Source: Tsuneonella troitsensis (GTDB lineage: Bacteria > Pseudomonadota > Alphaproteobacteria > Sphingomonadales > Sphingomonadaceae). From it: 64,000 nucleotides of DNA. The DNA lies in the NCBI RefSeq assembly GCF_001441535.1, contig NZ_LMAU01000004.1, positions 124,001 to 188,000 on the forward strand, read 5' to 3'. The translations under genes were made by a program, and so were the position numbers. Each line of letters begins with the position of its first letter. Within the stretch, counting starts at the first letter, position 1. The notes under the pieces were generated by a model, which made no database searches, was not told the origin of the DNA, and saw only the letters and a program-made list of their open reading frames with translations. Below, in pieces: positions 17,679 through 27,008 of the stretch.

Positions 17679-18239
17679 ATGATCCAGATGAAATCGATCG
17701 CCGCCGCGGCGGCGTTGGCACTGTTTGCTCCTCTGACTGCCTGCTCGCAGGGTGAAACGACGAACGAAGCCACCGCGGCGGAAGTGGACGGCACGCTGGC
17801 CAGCGCTATCGGCGATGCGCCGGGCCTGACGACCGTCTCCGACTCCCTGTCGGAAGCCGGTCTTGGCGAGGTGTTCGACGGTCCGGGTAGCTACACCCTG
17901 CTCGCCCCTGTCGACGACGCGTTCGCGCCGGCGGGCGAGGCGTTGACCGGAGAGGAAAACCGGGCCGCGCTCGTGGCGGTGCTGCGCGGGCATATCCTGC
18001 CCGGCCATCTCACGCCCGAAGCGATCCGCAAGGCCATCGCGGACAAGAACGGCCCCGTCACGATGACGACGCTGGACGATGGCGAGGTCACCTTCGCGGC
18101 GGAAGGCGATGCGATCACCGTATCGGGTGCCGACGGGTCAAAGGCGACGATCGATGGCGAGGCGCTGATCGCCAGCAACGGTGTGGTCCTGCCGCTCGAC
18201 GGGCTGGTGAAGAAGGCTCCGCCGACTCCTTCGACCTGA
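17679..18239 (+). CDS. fasciclin (FAS1) domain lipoprotein
   Basis: A 186-residue product with a lipoprotein signal (LFAPLTACSQ, lipobox cysteine about residue 23) and one FAS1 domain, about 50-180. The H1 motif is YTLLAPVDDAFAPA, and the second conserved region ends the domain as DGEALIASNGVVLPLDGLV. FAS1 domains act in adhesion or surface interactions. GGGAGCGAAAG precedes the start. It shares an operon with the repeat-containing exported protein, so both may work at the cell surface. Confidence 0.88.
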   Translation: MIQMKSIAAAAALALFAPLTACSQGETTNEATAAEVDGTLASAIGDAPGLTTVSDSLSEAGLGEVFDGPGSYTLLAPVDDAFAPAGEALTGEENRAALVAVLRGHILPGHLTPEAIRKAIADKNGPVTMTTLDDGEVTFAAEGDAITVSGADGSKATIDGEALIASNGVVLPLDGLVKKAPPTPST

Positions 18240-18260
18240 CGGTCTGCGAAATGCATACGG

Positions 18261-18289
18261 CGCCCGGGTCCTGGTGGCCCGGGCGTCTT
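18261..18289. terminator. hairpin between convergent FAS1 and tamB genes
   Basis: An 8-bp GC stem (18261-18268 with 18278-18285) encloses a nine-base loop and is followed by TCTT. The T-run is weak, but its place between two convergent genes supports a terminator. Confidence 0.5.
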
Positions 18290-18293
18290 GCCG

Positions 18294-21200
18294 TCAGTAG
18301 TCCCGGCTGGCTTCCGCGACTATCGACTCGCGGCCGATCGTCGAAATGCTGCCGAGGATCGACAGCCACGACGTCACCCGGAATTCTGCCTGGGTCGCGC
18401 TGTATCCGCGCCCGTCGGTGATGATTTCTACGTAGAATCTCCTGCCGAAATTCTTCCCCAACGCGATGGATGTCGCGCGTCCGAGCGCCGGGTCCGCGCT
18501 GACGATCCGCAGCCGGTCGAGCCCGACCGCCGTCCGCAACCGGTTGATCGGATCGAGCCCGCCACCGCCGCGCAGCGACGCCAGCGCCGAACCCAGCTGG
18601 AGCACGTCGGTGGCCGAAAGCTCCGTGATCGACCCGCCGAACAGCAGCCGCGCGAGGATTTCCTCCTCGGGCAACGCCGGCGTCGAGGCAAAAGTGATCT
18701 CGGGCTCGAGCGCGCTGCCCTGGACCTGCACGGTGACGTCGATGTCCAGCGATTCGCTCTCGGCAACGATGTCGAGCCGGGGATCGATCGCCGTTCCCTC
18801 GTCGAAGCGGATGATGCCGCGCTTCAGCTCGAATGTCGTTCCCGCGAACGTATAGTCTCCGCGCACCATCCGCGCCTCGCCGCCAATGCGGGGGTCGTCG
18901 GTCGTGCCGCGAACCCGGACGTTGGCCGACCACTCGCTGTCCAAGCCCATCCCGTCGACGTCGACCCGTGCAGGAGCGCGCGCATCGATCAGGTATCGCC
19001 AAGGCGCATACGAAGCGCGGCGCGGCCCGATGTCGTACGGCATGTTGATTTCGCGCGTCCGGATCACAGGCAAGCGCACATCGTCCGCCGCAGTACCGAG
19101 CTCCCAGCTCGCCCGGTCGACGGTCACCCGGCCGGCGATCGTGCCGCCCACCCCGTCCGATACCAGGCGCAGCGGACCGGTGACCGTCGCGCTCAGCCCC
19201 CGCGCGTCGACCAGGCGCGCATTGCGAGCCGCGACCCGGATATCGAGCTGCGGCCCGCGTGCGCCCAAGTCCTCCAGAACGATCGTGCCGCTGCCGCTGA
19301 CCGTGCCACCATTGGGCGTGGAGCCACGGAAGCTGGTCAGGCGCAGGCGCGAGCCGGCGAAGGTCCCGCGCGCAGTGACACCGGTCAGGTCCGTGCCGGA
19401 CAGGCTCGAACGCAGGCGCAAGGCGTTGCTGGCCAGCGAACCGCGCACCCGCGGCGTGGCCAGCGAGCCAGAAACATCGGCGGCGATCGACAAGGGGCCG
19501 GTAAGATCGAAGGCATCGACCGCGGCAAGCCGCCAGAGCGCCGAGGCGGGACCGTTGTAGCGAAGCTGCGCGAACAGATCTCCAGCGCGCAGGCGATCAT
19601 ATAACGCGCCGCCAGCCGGAAGGCCGACGATCCGACCCTGCAGGCGCCCGCGGCGCTGGCCGCCCTCGTCGATTACGGCGCGGGTCTCCAACCGGTCCGG
19701 CGTGAGCCGCAATACCATCGCCAGGTCCATCGGTCGCGACGTGAGAACCAGCCCGGAGCGGGTGAGGCCGTCGACCTTGATCCGCGCTTCTCCAGTGAGA
19801 GGAGTATTCCCGCCCGAAGCGAAATCGACGACGCCGGAAATCTTGCCGCCCAGACCAAGGTCGGTGAAGATGTCGACAACCGAAAGCGGCATGTCCGCCA
19901 TCTGCACCGACATCGCGGTGCGGGCGCCTCCCACCTCGCCCGATCCGATCAACGACCCTCCCGCAAAATCGACCTGCGTCGGCGCCAGTTGCCAGCCGCC
20001 GTCCTGCTGGCGGGTAAGGACCGCGCGGCGGGGCATCGTGATCGCACGCCCGGCATAGTTGCCCCGCGCTGCCACCGCCACGCGATCCGGGGCGACATCC
20101 GCGACGAGTTGGAGCGCGAACCGGCTGCCCCTGCGGCCGGCAAGCGAAGCGGTGACGGTGCCCTGTCCGTCGACCAGGTCGGCCCGGGCGGCGAGCTGTC
20201 CGATGAACAGGTTGCCGTAAGTGATGCCCTGAGCGAGCACATTACCGCCGATCGTGGTCCGTCCGTCAGCGAGCAGTCCGCTTACCTCGATATCAGCGCT
20301 ACCGATAGCGATCGGCGTCTCGCCGCCGAAAGTCGCATCGCGAACGGCGATATCCGCGTCGAATGCCTGCCCGCCATTTCGCGGAGTGAGATCGACAGTG
20401 CCGTCGATGCCCCCGCCTGCAAACGCCAGAGTGCCCGCTGCGCCGCCCTGCGCCAGTGTCAGTTCGCCGGTCACCGATGTCCGCCATACGTCCAGCCGGC
20501 GGATCGCCAGTCGTGTAGGCCCGTTGGCGGGAGCGAAGAGATCGATCGTGCCGTCGAACGGTCCGAGGAGCGACTGACCGCGCGTTTCGATGCCGAACCC
20601 GCCGTCGATGGGCGCGATCGCCACCCGCACGTCTTTCAGTCCGGCAGAGGGCAGCGGGTCGGCGAAAACCAGCACCGCCTCGGGTCCGCGGCTCGTATAG
20701 GCGCCCTCGACCGTGAATGGTCCGTAATCGACATGACGCCCCCGCCCGGCAACGCTGGTCCGGTCGGGCCTGAACATGCCGTCGAGTGTGACGTTGAGTT
20801 TGGCGGCGTCGATTCTCACTCCGCGGAAATCGAGCGGGCGAGCGCCTCCGGTCGTGATCCCGCCGGTAAAGCTGATCGACGGCCCGGCAAGGTTGGCAAG
20901 CGTGGCATTTGTCACGCGCGCAATGCGCCCGCGCACGTCCGCCGAAAGCGTCCAAGGCGCGCTGCCGAATGTCGCGACAATGGTTCCGCCACCACTGACA
21001 GCGCCGACATTCTCGATCACGAGCCCGTTGGCCACAACGGGACCGCTGACGCGATAGGCATTGGCCGCGGTGTCGCCTTGCAGTGCCAGTTCGCCACTAG
21101 CCGTGGGAAACGCGATCGCCAGTCGATCCGACGCGAGCCGGTTACCCTGCCACGTGATGGTACCGCGAACGGTCCCGCCCACCAGTCGCGGGTCCACCTG

Positions 21201-22493
21201 CGCCGAGCCGGTCACTATCCGCGCGACATTTGCATCCAACGGGACCGTCCAGCGCGCACCGTCGTATCGTGCGCGACCCGACTGCGCGACATCGATAATC
21301 TGGGTTGTTCCCGTGACGAAACGGTCTGCGGTCAGACGATGGTCGATCGTCAGATCGCGCAGCGGTCCGCGTAGCGTTGCGCCCAGTCGCGCACCCTCGA
21401 TCCTCGTGCCGGGGCCGAAGATGTCGGGATCGCGAAGGCGCGCCTGCACCGCCAATCCGTCGACGGTGTTTTCGCCGAGATCGAGCGACCCCGTTGCCGT
21501 TCCCGCGATACCACGGGTTACAAGCCGGACGGTTCCCTGCAGCACGCTGTCGCCCAACGTGCCGACCGCCTTGTAGGACACGGTGTCGCCGACGACATCG
21601 CGGAGGATCCCGGGAGCGATGGCCGCTTGCGGTCTCGCTTGGCCGACGATCGTGTACCGTCCCGCCTCGTTGGTAAGGCGGAACGCAGCGAAATTTGCTC
21701 CATCCCGCGTGACATAGCCGCCGCCGTTCCAGCGGCTCCAGCTACCGTCGCCCGAAATCCGCGCCCGGTATCCTGCATCCGCTCCTGCCATACCGGCGAT
21801 CACGCCGCCCTTGGGTGCGATGTAATCGAGCTTCAGCTCGAACTTGTCGGCATCGGGCATCGCGTCGACAAGTGCGGAGAAACGGTCGAACCTGCCGAGC
21901 CGACCGTCGGCAGATACCATTACCCGTCCATCGCGAATATCGGCGCGCGCAAGCAGGTTCACCTTCTGCGATTCCTCGCCAGCGAGCCCGGGAGCAATCG
22001 TCAGGTCGCGGATCGCCAACTTGTCGATCCGGATATCGAAATTGGGCAGGATCGGCGCGTCCGGGTCGCCGGGATTGAGTTCCGGCAACCGCATCAGCGT
22101 GCCGCGGTGCGTGGTCAGCTCACGCACGTCGAGGCCGCGGGCAAACCAGCTCATCGGCCGCCAGTCGAGATCGACCAGCGGTACGGTCAGGAACGGTCCC
22201 TTGGGATCGGCCAGGGTCACGTCATGCAGGCGCGCCTTGCCGTACAAGTTGCCGTCGATCCGGCCGATGGTGACCTTCAATCCCGAGGCAGGCGCCAGCT
22301 GGGCAATGCGATCGACGACCCAGCGCTGACCTATGGGACTGTTGAGGATCGCGAGCGCCGCGATTACCAGCAGGACGAGCGCCGCGATCGAGCCGACCAG
22401 CCACTTGCTTACGCGACGGGTCTTTGAAAAGCGGCGCCGTGCTGGGGCTGGCGCTTCGTCCCGAGTTGCCTGCGGGTCGTCTTCGGAGGACAT
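18294..22493 (-). CDS. tamB: translocation and assembly module protein TamB
   Basis: A 1399-residue AsmA/TamB-family protein that bridges inner and outer membranes. It has one N-terminal transmembrane helix (WLVGSIAALVLLVIAALAIL, about 31-50). A very long beta-rich periplasmic region follows, and the C-terminal DUF490 domain ends in the typical aromatic/charged tail (KNFGRRFYVEIITDG, then REIVAEASRDY-like ending). TamB acts with TamA in outer-membrane protein insertion and phospholipid transport. The start overlaps the tamA stop by one base. Long open frames on the opposite strand here are shadows. Confidence 0.93.
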   Translation of the reverse strand: MSSEDDPQATRDEAPAPARRRFSKTRRVSKWLVGSIAALVLLVIAALAILNSPIGQRWVVDRIAQLAPASGLKVTIGRIDGNLYGKARLHDVTLADPKGPFLTVPLVDLDWRPMSWFARGLDVRELTTHRGTLMRLPELNPGDPDAPILPNFDIRIDKLAIRDLTIAPGLAGEESQKVNLLARADIRDGRVMVSADGRLGRFDRFSALVDAMPDADKFELKLDYIAPKGGVIAGMAGADAGYRARISGDGSWSRWNGGGYVTRDGANFAAFRLTNEAGRYTIVGQARPQAAIAPGILRDVVGDTVSYKAVGTLGDSVLQGTVRLVTRGIAGTATGSLDLGENTVDGLAVQARLRDPDIFGPGTRIEGARLGATLRGPLRDLTIDHRLTADRFVTGTTQIIDVAQSGRARYDGARWTVPLDANVARIVTGSAQVDPRLVGGTVRGTITWQGNRLASDRLAIAFPTASGELALQGDTAANAYRVSGPVVANGLVIENVGAVSGGGTIVATFGSAPWTLSADVRGRIARVTNATLANLAGPSISFTGGITTGGARPLDFRGVRIDAAKLNVTLDGMFRPDRTSVAGRGRHVDYGPFTVEGAYTSRGPEAVLVFADPLPSAGLKDVRVAIAPIDGGFGIETRGQSLLGPFDGTIDLFAPANGPTRLAIRRLDVWRTSVTGELTLAQGGAAGTLAFAGGGIDGTVDLTPRNGGQAFDADIAVRDATFGGETPIAIGSADIEVSGLLADGRTTIGGNVLAQGITYGNLFIGQLAARADLVDGQGTVTASLAGRRGSRFALQLVADVAPDRVAVAARGNYAGRAITMPRRAVLTRQQDGGWQLAPTQVDFAGGSLIGSGEVGGARTAMSVQMADMPLSVVDIFTDLGLGGKISGVVDFASGGNTPLTGEARIKVDGLTRSGLVLTSRPMDLAMVLRLTPDRLETRAVIDEGGQRRGRLQGRIVGLPAGGALYDRLRAGDLFAQLRYNGPASALWRLAAVDAFDLTGPLSIAADVSGSLATPRVRGSLASNALRLRSSLSGTDLTGVTARGTFAGSRLRLTSFRGSTPNGGTVSGSGTIVLEDLGARGPQLDIRVAARNARLVDARGLSATVTGPLRLVSDGVGGTIAGRVTVDRASWELGTAADDVRLPVIRTREINMPYDIGPRRASYAPWRYLIDARAPARVDVDGMGLDSEWSANVRVRGTTDDPRIGGEARMVRGDYTFAGTTFELKRGIIRFDEGTAIDPRLDIVAESESLDIDVTVQVQGSALEPEITFASTPALPEEEILARLLFGGSITELSATDVLQLGSALASLRGGGGLDPINRLRTAVGLDRLRIVSADPALGRATSIALGKNFGRRFYVEIITDGRGYSATQAEFRVTSWLSILGSISTIGRESIVAEASRDY

Positions 22494-24673
22494 CAGAAGG
22501 CCTGACCGAGCGAAACGTAGACGGCGATACGGCTGTCGCCCGGGCCCGGATTGATCGGGGTGGCCACATCGACGCGCAACGGACCGAACCCGGTCTCGTA
22601 GCGCGCACCCACGCCCACGCCGAAGCGCACAACATCGAAATCGGGCAGCACCGACTGCCCCACCGAACCTGCATCCAGGAACGGCACGACCGACAGCGCA
22701 CCGTCGAAATACCTGGTCCCGATCCGCGCTTCCACCGCACCTTCGAGAAGCGATCGTCCACCGGTCGGACTGCCGAGAGCATCGCGCGGTCCGATGGCCT
22801 GATATCCATACCCGCGAACCGAACCGCCGCCACCCGAATAGAGCCGCCGGGACGGCGCGATGTTCTCGATCTCGGTGCCGGGAATGGCGCCGAAGCGAAC
22901 GCGGGCCGCAACGACGAAACGGTCCCTTATCTGGCGGTAATAGGACGCATCGACCTGGCTGCGCAGGTAGAAGCTTTCCGTGCCGTTCGTGCGGGACACC
23001 TCGGGCGATAGCCTCGCACCGACGCGGAAGCCGCGGGTCGGATCGAGCAGGTCATCGGTGGTGTCGAGCTGCGCATAACCCGGCAATGCGCTGACGAAGA
23101 ATGTCTGCCGGGGCAGGATGACGTCGCGCGTCCTGGCCCGCTCCTGAGTCGCGACCGCCTCGAGGCCGATGCTCCAGCTCAGCGGCTTCTGGAACAGGAG
23201 CGTGGACAGTCGTTCGTATGTGCCGACGGCCGAAACGGTGCGCGCCTCGAACGCCTGGCTGGAGATCGTCGAGGCAAAGGCATCCAGTGTCAGAACCTTG
23301 TCGCGTCCGCGGAAATTGTTCTTCCGGAACGTCACCCCGGCCAACTGCTGCTGGGTCCCCGCAATTCCGCGTACACGCAACATTCCTTCGGGCGGGAACA
23401 GGTTACGGTGTTCCCAGCTCGCCTCGGCGCGGAAGCCCTCGCCCGTGCCGTAACCGATCGCGCCCGCGATTGTGCGCAATCGTGCCTTCGTCAGCTCGAC
23501 ATCGAGCGCGACCTCACCGGGCCGATCGCCCGACGGCTCGCTGACCTTGCGCTGGGTGATGGCGACCGATGACACCAACCCCGTCGCCACGATCGCCCGT
23601 CGAAGATCGAACTCCAGGCTTCGCTGATAAACGTCTCCAGCGTCGAATCGCGCGATGCGCGTCAGATGTTCGGATGACAGGAAGTCGAGAAGGTTCGAAG
23701 ACACTTCGCCGAACACGAACTTGCCGCCGGGTTCGACCTTCATCGTCAGGTCACCCTCGTCACGGGCATGGTCCACCAGCAGTTCCGGTTCGTTGATCGC
23801 CGCGAACGGATACCCCAGCTCTCCGAGCGCGCGATCGAGGTCGAACTGCTCCGCGACGATCATATCGCTGGACAGCGGGTCGCCAGACTGGATTTCGAAC
23901 GCCTGGCGAAGCGCCGGGCCATCTGCCGCCGCCGTCAGATTGCCCAGATCGAGGGCGCCGAAGCGGAACCGCGTGCCCGGAATGATGTCGAAGCGCACAG
24001 TGGCCCGCTCGCTTGCGGTGTCCTCGCCCGGCAGGATTGCTCCGATCGTTCGGAGGACCTGCGCGTCGTAATATCCATAGACGCGCAGCATCGTGGCCAG
24101 CAGTTCCTCGTCGGCCTTCGCACGGGCCGCGATCTGCGCGATGTTATCCTCGTCGCCGTCGAGCTCCGCGATGGTCGAAAGGTCGCGGTAACGTTGTGCA
24201 AAGGCCTCCCGCTCGGGGAACGCCGTATCGTCCGGAGGAAACGCCAGAACCAGTTCGGACGTGATTTCCACCACATCGGCGTCGGCAAAGGCGGTCACCG
24301 GCCTCTCATCATCCTCCACATCCGCGAACTGGATCGAATCGTCCGGCTCCAGCGGCGCGAACTGCGGAAGCTCGAGGCTGTCCGGCCACGGAAGATCGAT
24401 CGGCGGCTGTTCCGCCAGCGGCGAATCGGGGTCGACCTCGCTCGCGTCGGCAATGGTGTCGTCCAGCACATCGTCGTCAGCTTCAGGTGGCGCACCCTGT
24501 TCCGCCCAGGCTTCGGGGTTCTCGACAGCCGCATCGGGGATCAAGTCCTCGAGAGATTGAGGCGCCTGCCGGCTCTGGGCGTGGACCATCGCCGGCGCCA
24601 GGGCGCCTACAGCCACCGCTATGGCGAGAAGGGCGCGCCTATTCGTCGAGCGCAAACTGGGGAAGCGACGCAT
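22493..24673 (-). CDS. tamA: outer-membrane Omp85-family protein TamA
   Basis: A 726-residue product. It has a signal peptide ending about residue 32 (APAMVHA-QS). Then comes an unusually long acidic linker, about 35-150, rich in Asp/Glu/Pro, before POTRA-like domains (about 150-400) and a C-terminal 16-strand barrel ending in the canonical aromatic (SLGQAF). The conserved barrel motif [17 protein letters not shown] is present. It is the partner of TamB, with which it overlaps by one base. Its start lies inside the 3' end of the transferase gene (35-base overlap). An upstream in-frame start would add 86 residues but would bury the signal peptide. Confidence 0.93.
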   Translation of the reverse strand: MRRFPSLRSTNRRALLAIAVAVGALAPAMVHAQSRQAPQSLEDLIPDAAVENPEAWAEQGAPPEADDDVLDDTIADASEVDPDSPLAEQPPIDLPWPDSLELPQFAPLEPDDSIQFADVEDDERPVTAFADADVVEITSELVLAFPPDDTAFPEREAFAQRYRDLSTIAELDGDEDNIAQIAARAKADEELLATMLRVYGYYDAQVLRTIGAILPGEDTASERATVRFDIIPGTRFRFGALDLGNLTAAADGPALRQAFEIQSGDPLSSDMIVAEQFDLDRALGELGYPFAAINEPELLVDHARDEGDLTMKVEPGGKFVFGEVSSNLLDFLSSEHLTRIARFDAGDVYQRSLEFDLRRAIVATGLVSSVAITQRKVSEPSGDRPGEVALDVELTKARLRTIAGAIGYGTGEGFRAEASWEHRNLFPPEGMLRVRGIAGTQQQLAGVTFRKNNFRGRDKVLTLDAFASTISSQAFEARTVSAVGTYERLSTLLFQKPLSWSIGLEAVATQERARTRDVILPRQTFFVSALPGYAQLDTTDDLLDPTRGFRVGARLSPEVSRTNGTESFYLRSQVDASYYRQIRDRFVVAARVRFGAIPGTEIENIAPSRRLYSGGGGSVRGYGYQAIGPRDALGSPTGGRSLLEGAVEARIGTRYFDGALSVVPFLDAGSVGQSVLPDFDVVRFGVGVGARYETGFGPLRVDVATPINPGPGDSRIAVYVSLGQAF

Positions 24674-25481
24674 CCTTGGCCGGACTGGCCGCATCTCGCG
24701 GACCGCGCTGAGCAAGGGTAGCTGCAGCAATGAGAGAATCGTGGCGCTCTGACGACAGTCGTTGCCAGCCCTCGCGACCGAGCAGTTCGATGGGCCGGTA
24801 CCGGATCTTGTACTGCATCCGGTCGGACCCCTCGACCCAGTAGCCCAGATAGACATAGCCAAGCCCATCGGCGGCCGCGCGCCGGATGTGGTCGAGGATG
24901 ATATAATTACCAAGACCCGTCCGCGCCTCATGCTCAGGGTCGTAGAACGAATAGATCATCGACAACCCGTCGCCCTGTCGGTCGGTAAGGCACGCACCGA
25001 CAAGCCGGCCCGGTCTCAGCCCGTCCGAGGGCTCCCTGTATTCAACCACATAGCTGCTTACAGGCGTGTGTTCCACCATGTCCGCGTAATCGATTTCATC
25101 CATCGCAGCCATGCCGCCGCCGGGGTGACGCCGGCAGAGATAAGCGCGCAGCAGATCGAACTGTTCGCCGGTCGCCCACGGGCGGCATTCGGTCGCCACG
25201 AGGTCGCTGTTGCGCTTGAGGTTGCGCCGTTGGGTCGACGAGGGCGCGAATTCCTGCACCGGCACCCGAACCGAGATACACGCCTGGCAATCGAAACAGC
25301 TAGGCCGGTAAGCCACGGTCTGGCTGCGGCGAAAACCGATTCGCCCGAGTGCTTCGTTGAGCTGGTCCGCGTGCGGGCCCTTCAGCTCCGTGAACACCTT
25401 GCGCTCGCTACGCCCCGGCAGATAGGGGCACGGCGCGGGGCTCGTCACGAAGAAACGGGGAAAGCGAACGGGAGCCGTCAC
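24639..25481 (-). CDS. bpt: aspartate/glutamate leucyltransferase (arginyltransferase family)
   Basis: A 280-residue aminoacyl-tRNA-protein transferase of the Ate/Bpt type. It attaches leucine (or arginine in eukaryotic relatives) to N-terminal Asp/Glu and so feeds the N-degron pathway to ClpS-ClpAP. Seen here: [15 protein letters not shown] at the N-terminus, the cysteine motif [13 protein letters not shown], and the GNAT-like second half with SMIYSFYDP and [11 protein letters not shown]. Bpt is the expected type in proteobacteria. It overlaps tamA by 35 bases. Confidence 0.92.
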   Translation of the reverse strand: MTAPVRFPRFFVTSPAPCPYLPGRSERKVFTELKGPHADQLNEALGRIGFRRSQTVAYRPSCFDCQACISVRVPVQEFAPSSTQRRNLKRNSDLVATECRPWATGEQFDLLRAYLCRRHPGGGMAAMDEIDYADMVEHTPVSSYVVEYREPSDGLRPGRLVGACLTDRQGDGLSMIYSFYDPEHEARTGLGNYIILDHIRRAAADGLGYVYLGYWVEGSDRMQYKIRYRPIELLGREGWQRLSSERHDSLIAAATLAQRGPRDAASPAKDASLPQFALDE

Positions 25482-25664
25482 GGAAGTGCTCTGGTCCTCT
25501 CATGCGCCGCACGATTTGCGGCCTTGGGGCGTACCCACCGTATGCCTCGGCAAGCGCGGCGGTAAAACACCTTTAACCATCTATCGCGGTTAACGGAAAC
25601 TTAGTTTGCACAGTTGCGAAATAGTTTCCGGGGTCACTTAGCCTAGCCTCGACGAGCTCGGAGG

Positions 25665-26918
25665 TCAGTTGAGCTCCACCTGGCTGACCGAATAGCCCTT
25701 GGCCCGCAACGCGGCGACCAGAGCATCGATCTGTTCACGGTCGCGTGCCTCGCATTCGATATCGGTGATCAGTCCCTTGGCCGGCAGCGTCGTGAATATC
25801 CTCTGGTGATAGATCTCGATGATGTTCACCGAATGCGCGTCGAACTCCTTCATCACCTTGTAGAGCGCACCGGGCCTGTCCTGCAGGGTGACGCGAAGCC
25901 GCGCCAGGCGGCCCGACCGCGCAAGATCGCGGAGCAGCACGTTGGCGAGCAGCCGCGTGTCGATGTTGCCGCCACACAGAACCAGCCCGAGCGTGCGACC
26001 CTTGAAGCGTTCGGGATGCGCCAGCACCGCGGCAAGCCCGGCGGCACCCGCGCCTTCGACCACGGTCTTCTCGATCTGGAGCAACAGGCTGACCGCACGC
26101 TCCAGCGCGTCTTCTTCCACCAACAGGATATCGTCCACGCGCTGGGCGATGACGCGCGAGGTAAATTCGCCCGGTTCCTTCACCGCGATACCTTCAGCCA
26201 GCGTGTCGCCGCCGCATTTGACCGGCACGCCGTTTATCCTGCCGTACATCGAGGGATAGAGCGCAGCCTCTACTCCGACGACCTCGATCGTAGGATGATG
26301 GTCTTTGGCGACGGTAGCCATGCCGGAAATCAGGCCGCCTCCGCCGATGGGAACGACGAGGCAGTCGATCTCCGGCGCATCCTCCAGCATTTCCAGAGCG
26401 ACCGTGCCCGCTCCGGCTGCGACGTGCGGATCGTCGAACGGGTGGACGAAAGTAAGGCCCAGTTCGGTTTCCAGCTTTCGGGCGTGGGCATAGGCTTCGT
26501 CGAACGTCTCGCCCTCCAGCACGACTTTTCCGCCCACGCTTTCGGTCTGCATGATCTTCACGCTGGGCGTGGTACGCGGCATGACGATCGTGACGGGCAC
26601 GCCGAGCCGGGTCCCGTGATAACTGAGCCCTTGAGAATGATTGCCCGCCGATGCCGCGATAACGCCGCGCGCGCGCTGTTCGTCGGTAAGTTGAAGCAGG
26701 GCGTTGAGCGCTCCGCGCTCCTTGTAGGCGGCGGTGAACTGCAGGTTTTCGAACTTGAGCCAGATCTCGGCGCCGGCGATCTTCGACAGAGTGATCGAAT
26801 GCATCGTCGGAGTGCGCACGACGGCGCCCTCGATCCGCGCAGCGGCCGCGCGAACGTCGTCGATAGTCAGCGGAAGTGTGGCCGCCAGAGTTTCGGGCGA
26901 AGTGGTGGTGTGGTTCAT
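25665..26918 (-). CDS. ilvA: threonine ammonia-lyase with C-terminal ACT domain
   Basis: A 417-residue PLP enzyme converting threonine to 2-oxobutanoate, the first step to isoleucine. The PLP lysine is in FTAAYKERGALNAL, the phosphate/substrate loop is SAGNHSQG, and the cofactor-binding glycine loop is VPIGGGGLISG. A single ACT-like domain occupies about residues 335-415, shorter than the two-domain E. coli IlvA and typical of the TdcB-plus-ACT form. Allosteric control by isoleucine or valine is likely but not proven. It is divergent from the amidohydrolase gene, with a 90-base intergenic region. Confidence 0.92.
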   Translation of the reverse strand: MNHTTTSPETLAATLPLTIDDVRAAAARIEGAVVRTPTMHSITLSKIAGAEIWLKFENLQFTAAYKERGALNALLQLTDEQRARGVIAASAGNHSQGLSYHGTRLGVPVTIVMPRTTPSVKIMQTESVGGKVVLEGETFDEAYAHARKLETELGLTFVHPFDDPHVAAGAGTVALEMLEDAPEIDCLVVPIGGGGLISGMATVAKDHHPTIEVVGVEAALYPSMYGRINGVPVKCGGDTLAEGIAVKEPGEFTSRVIAQRVDDILLVEEDALERAVSLLLQIEKTVVEGAGAAGLAAVLAHPERFKGRTLGLVLCGGNIDTRLLANVLLRDLARSGRLARLRVTLQDRPGALYKVMKEFDAHSVNIIEIYHQRIFTTLPAKGLITDIECEARDREQIDALVAALRAKGYSVSQVELN

Positions 26919-27008
26919 CGTGCAGCCGCCCTAGGGGAAATGAGGCGGTGGGGAAACACGGCGCGTGTTCATTTGCATCACAGGGAAATTTGCCTAACCG
27001 ATAGCGCC

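Noticed and set aside
18288-24721. Several long plus-strand open frames opposite tamB and tamA (for example 18288-19604, 19989-21374, 23768-24721)
   Set aside because: Their translations are Arg/Ala-rich with no motifs, while the minus strand encodes clear TamB and TamA proteins.
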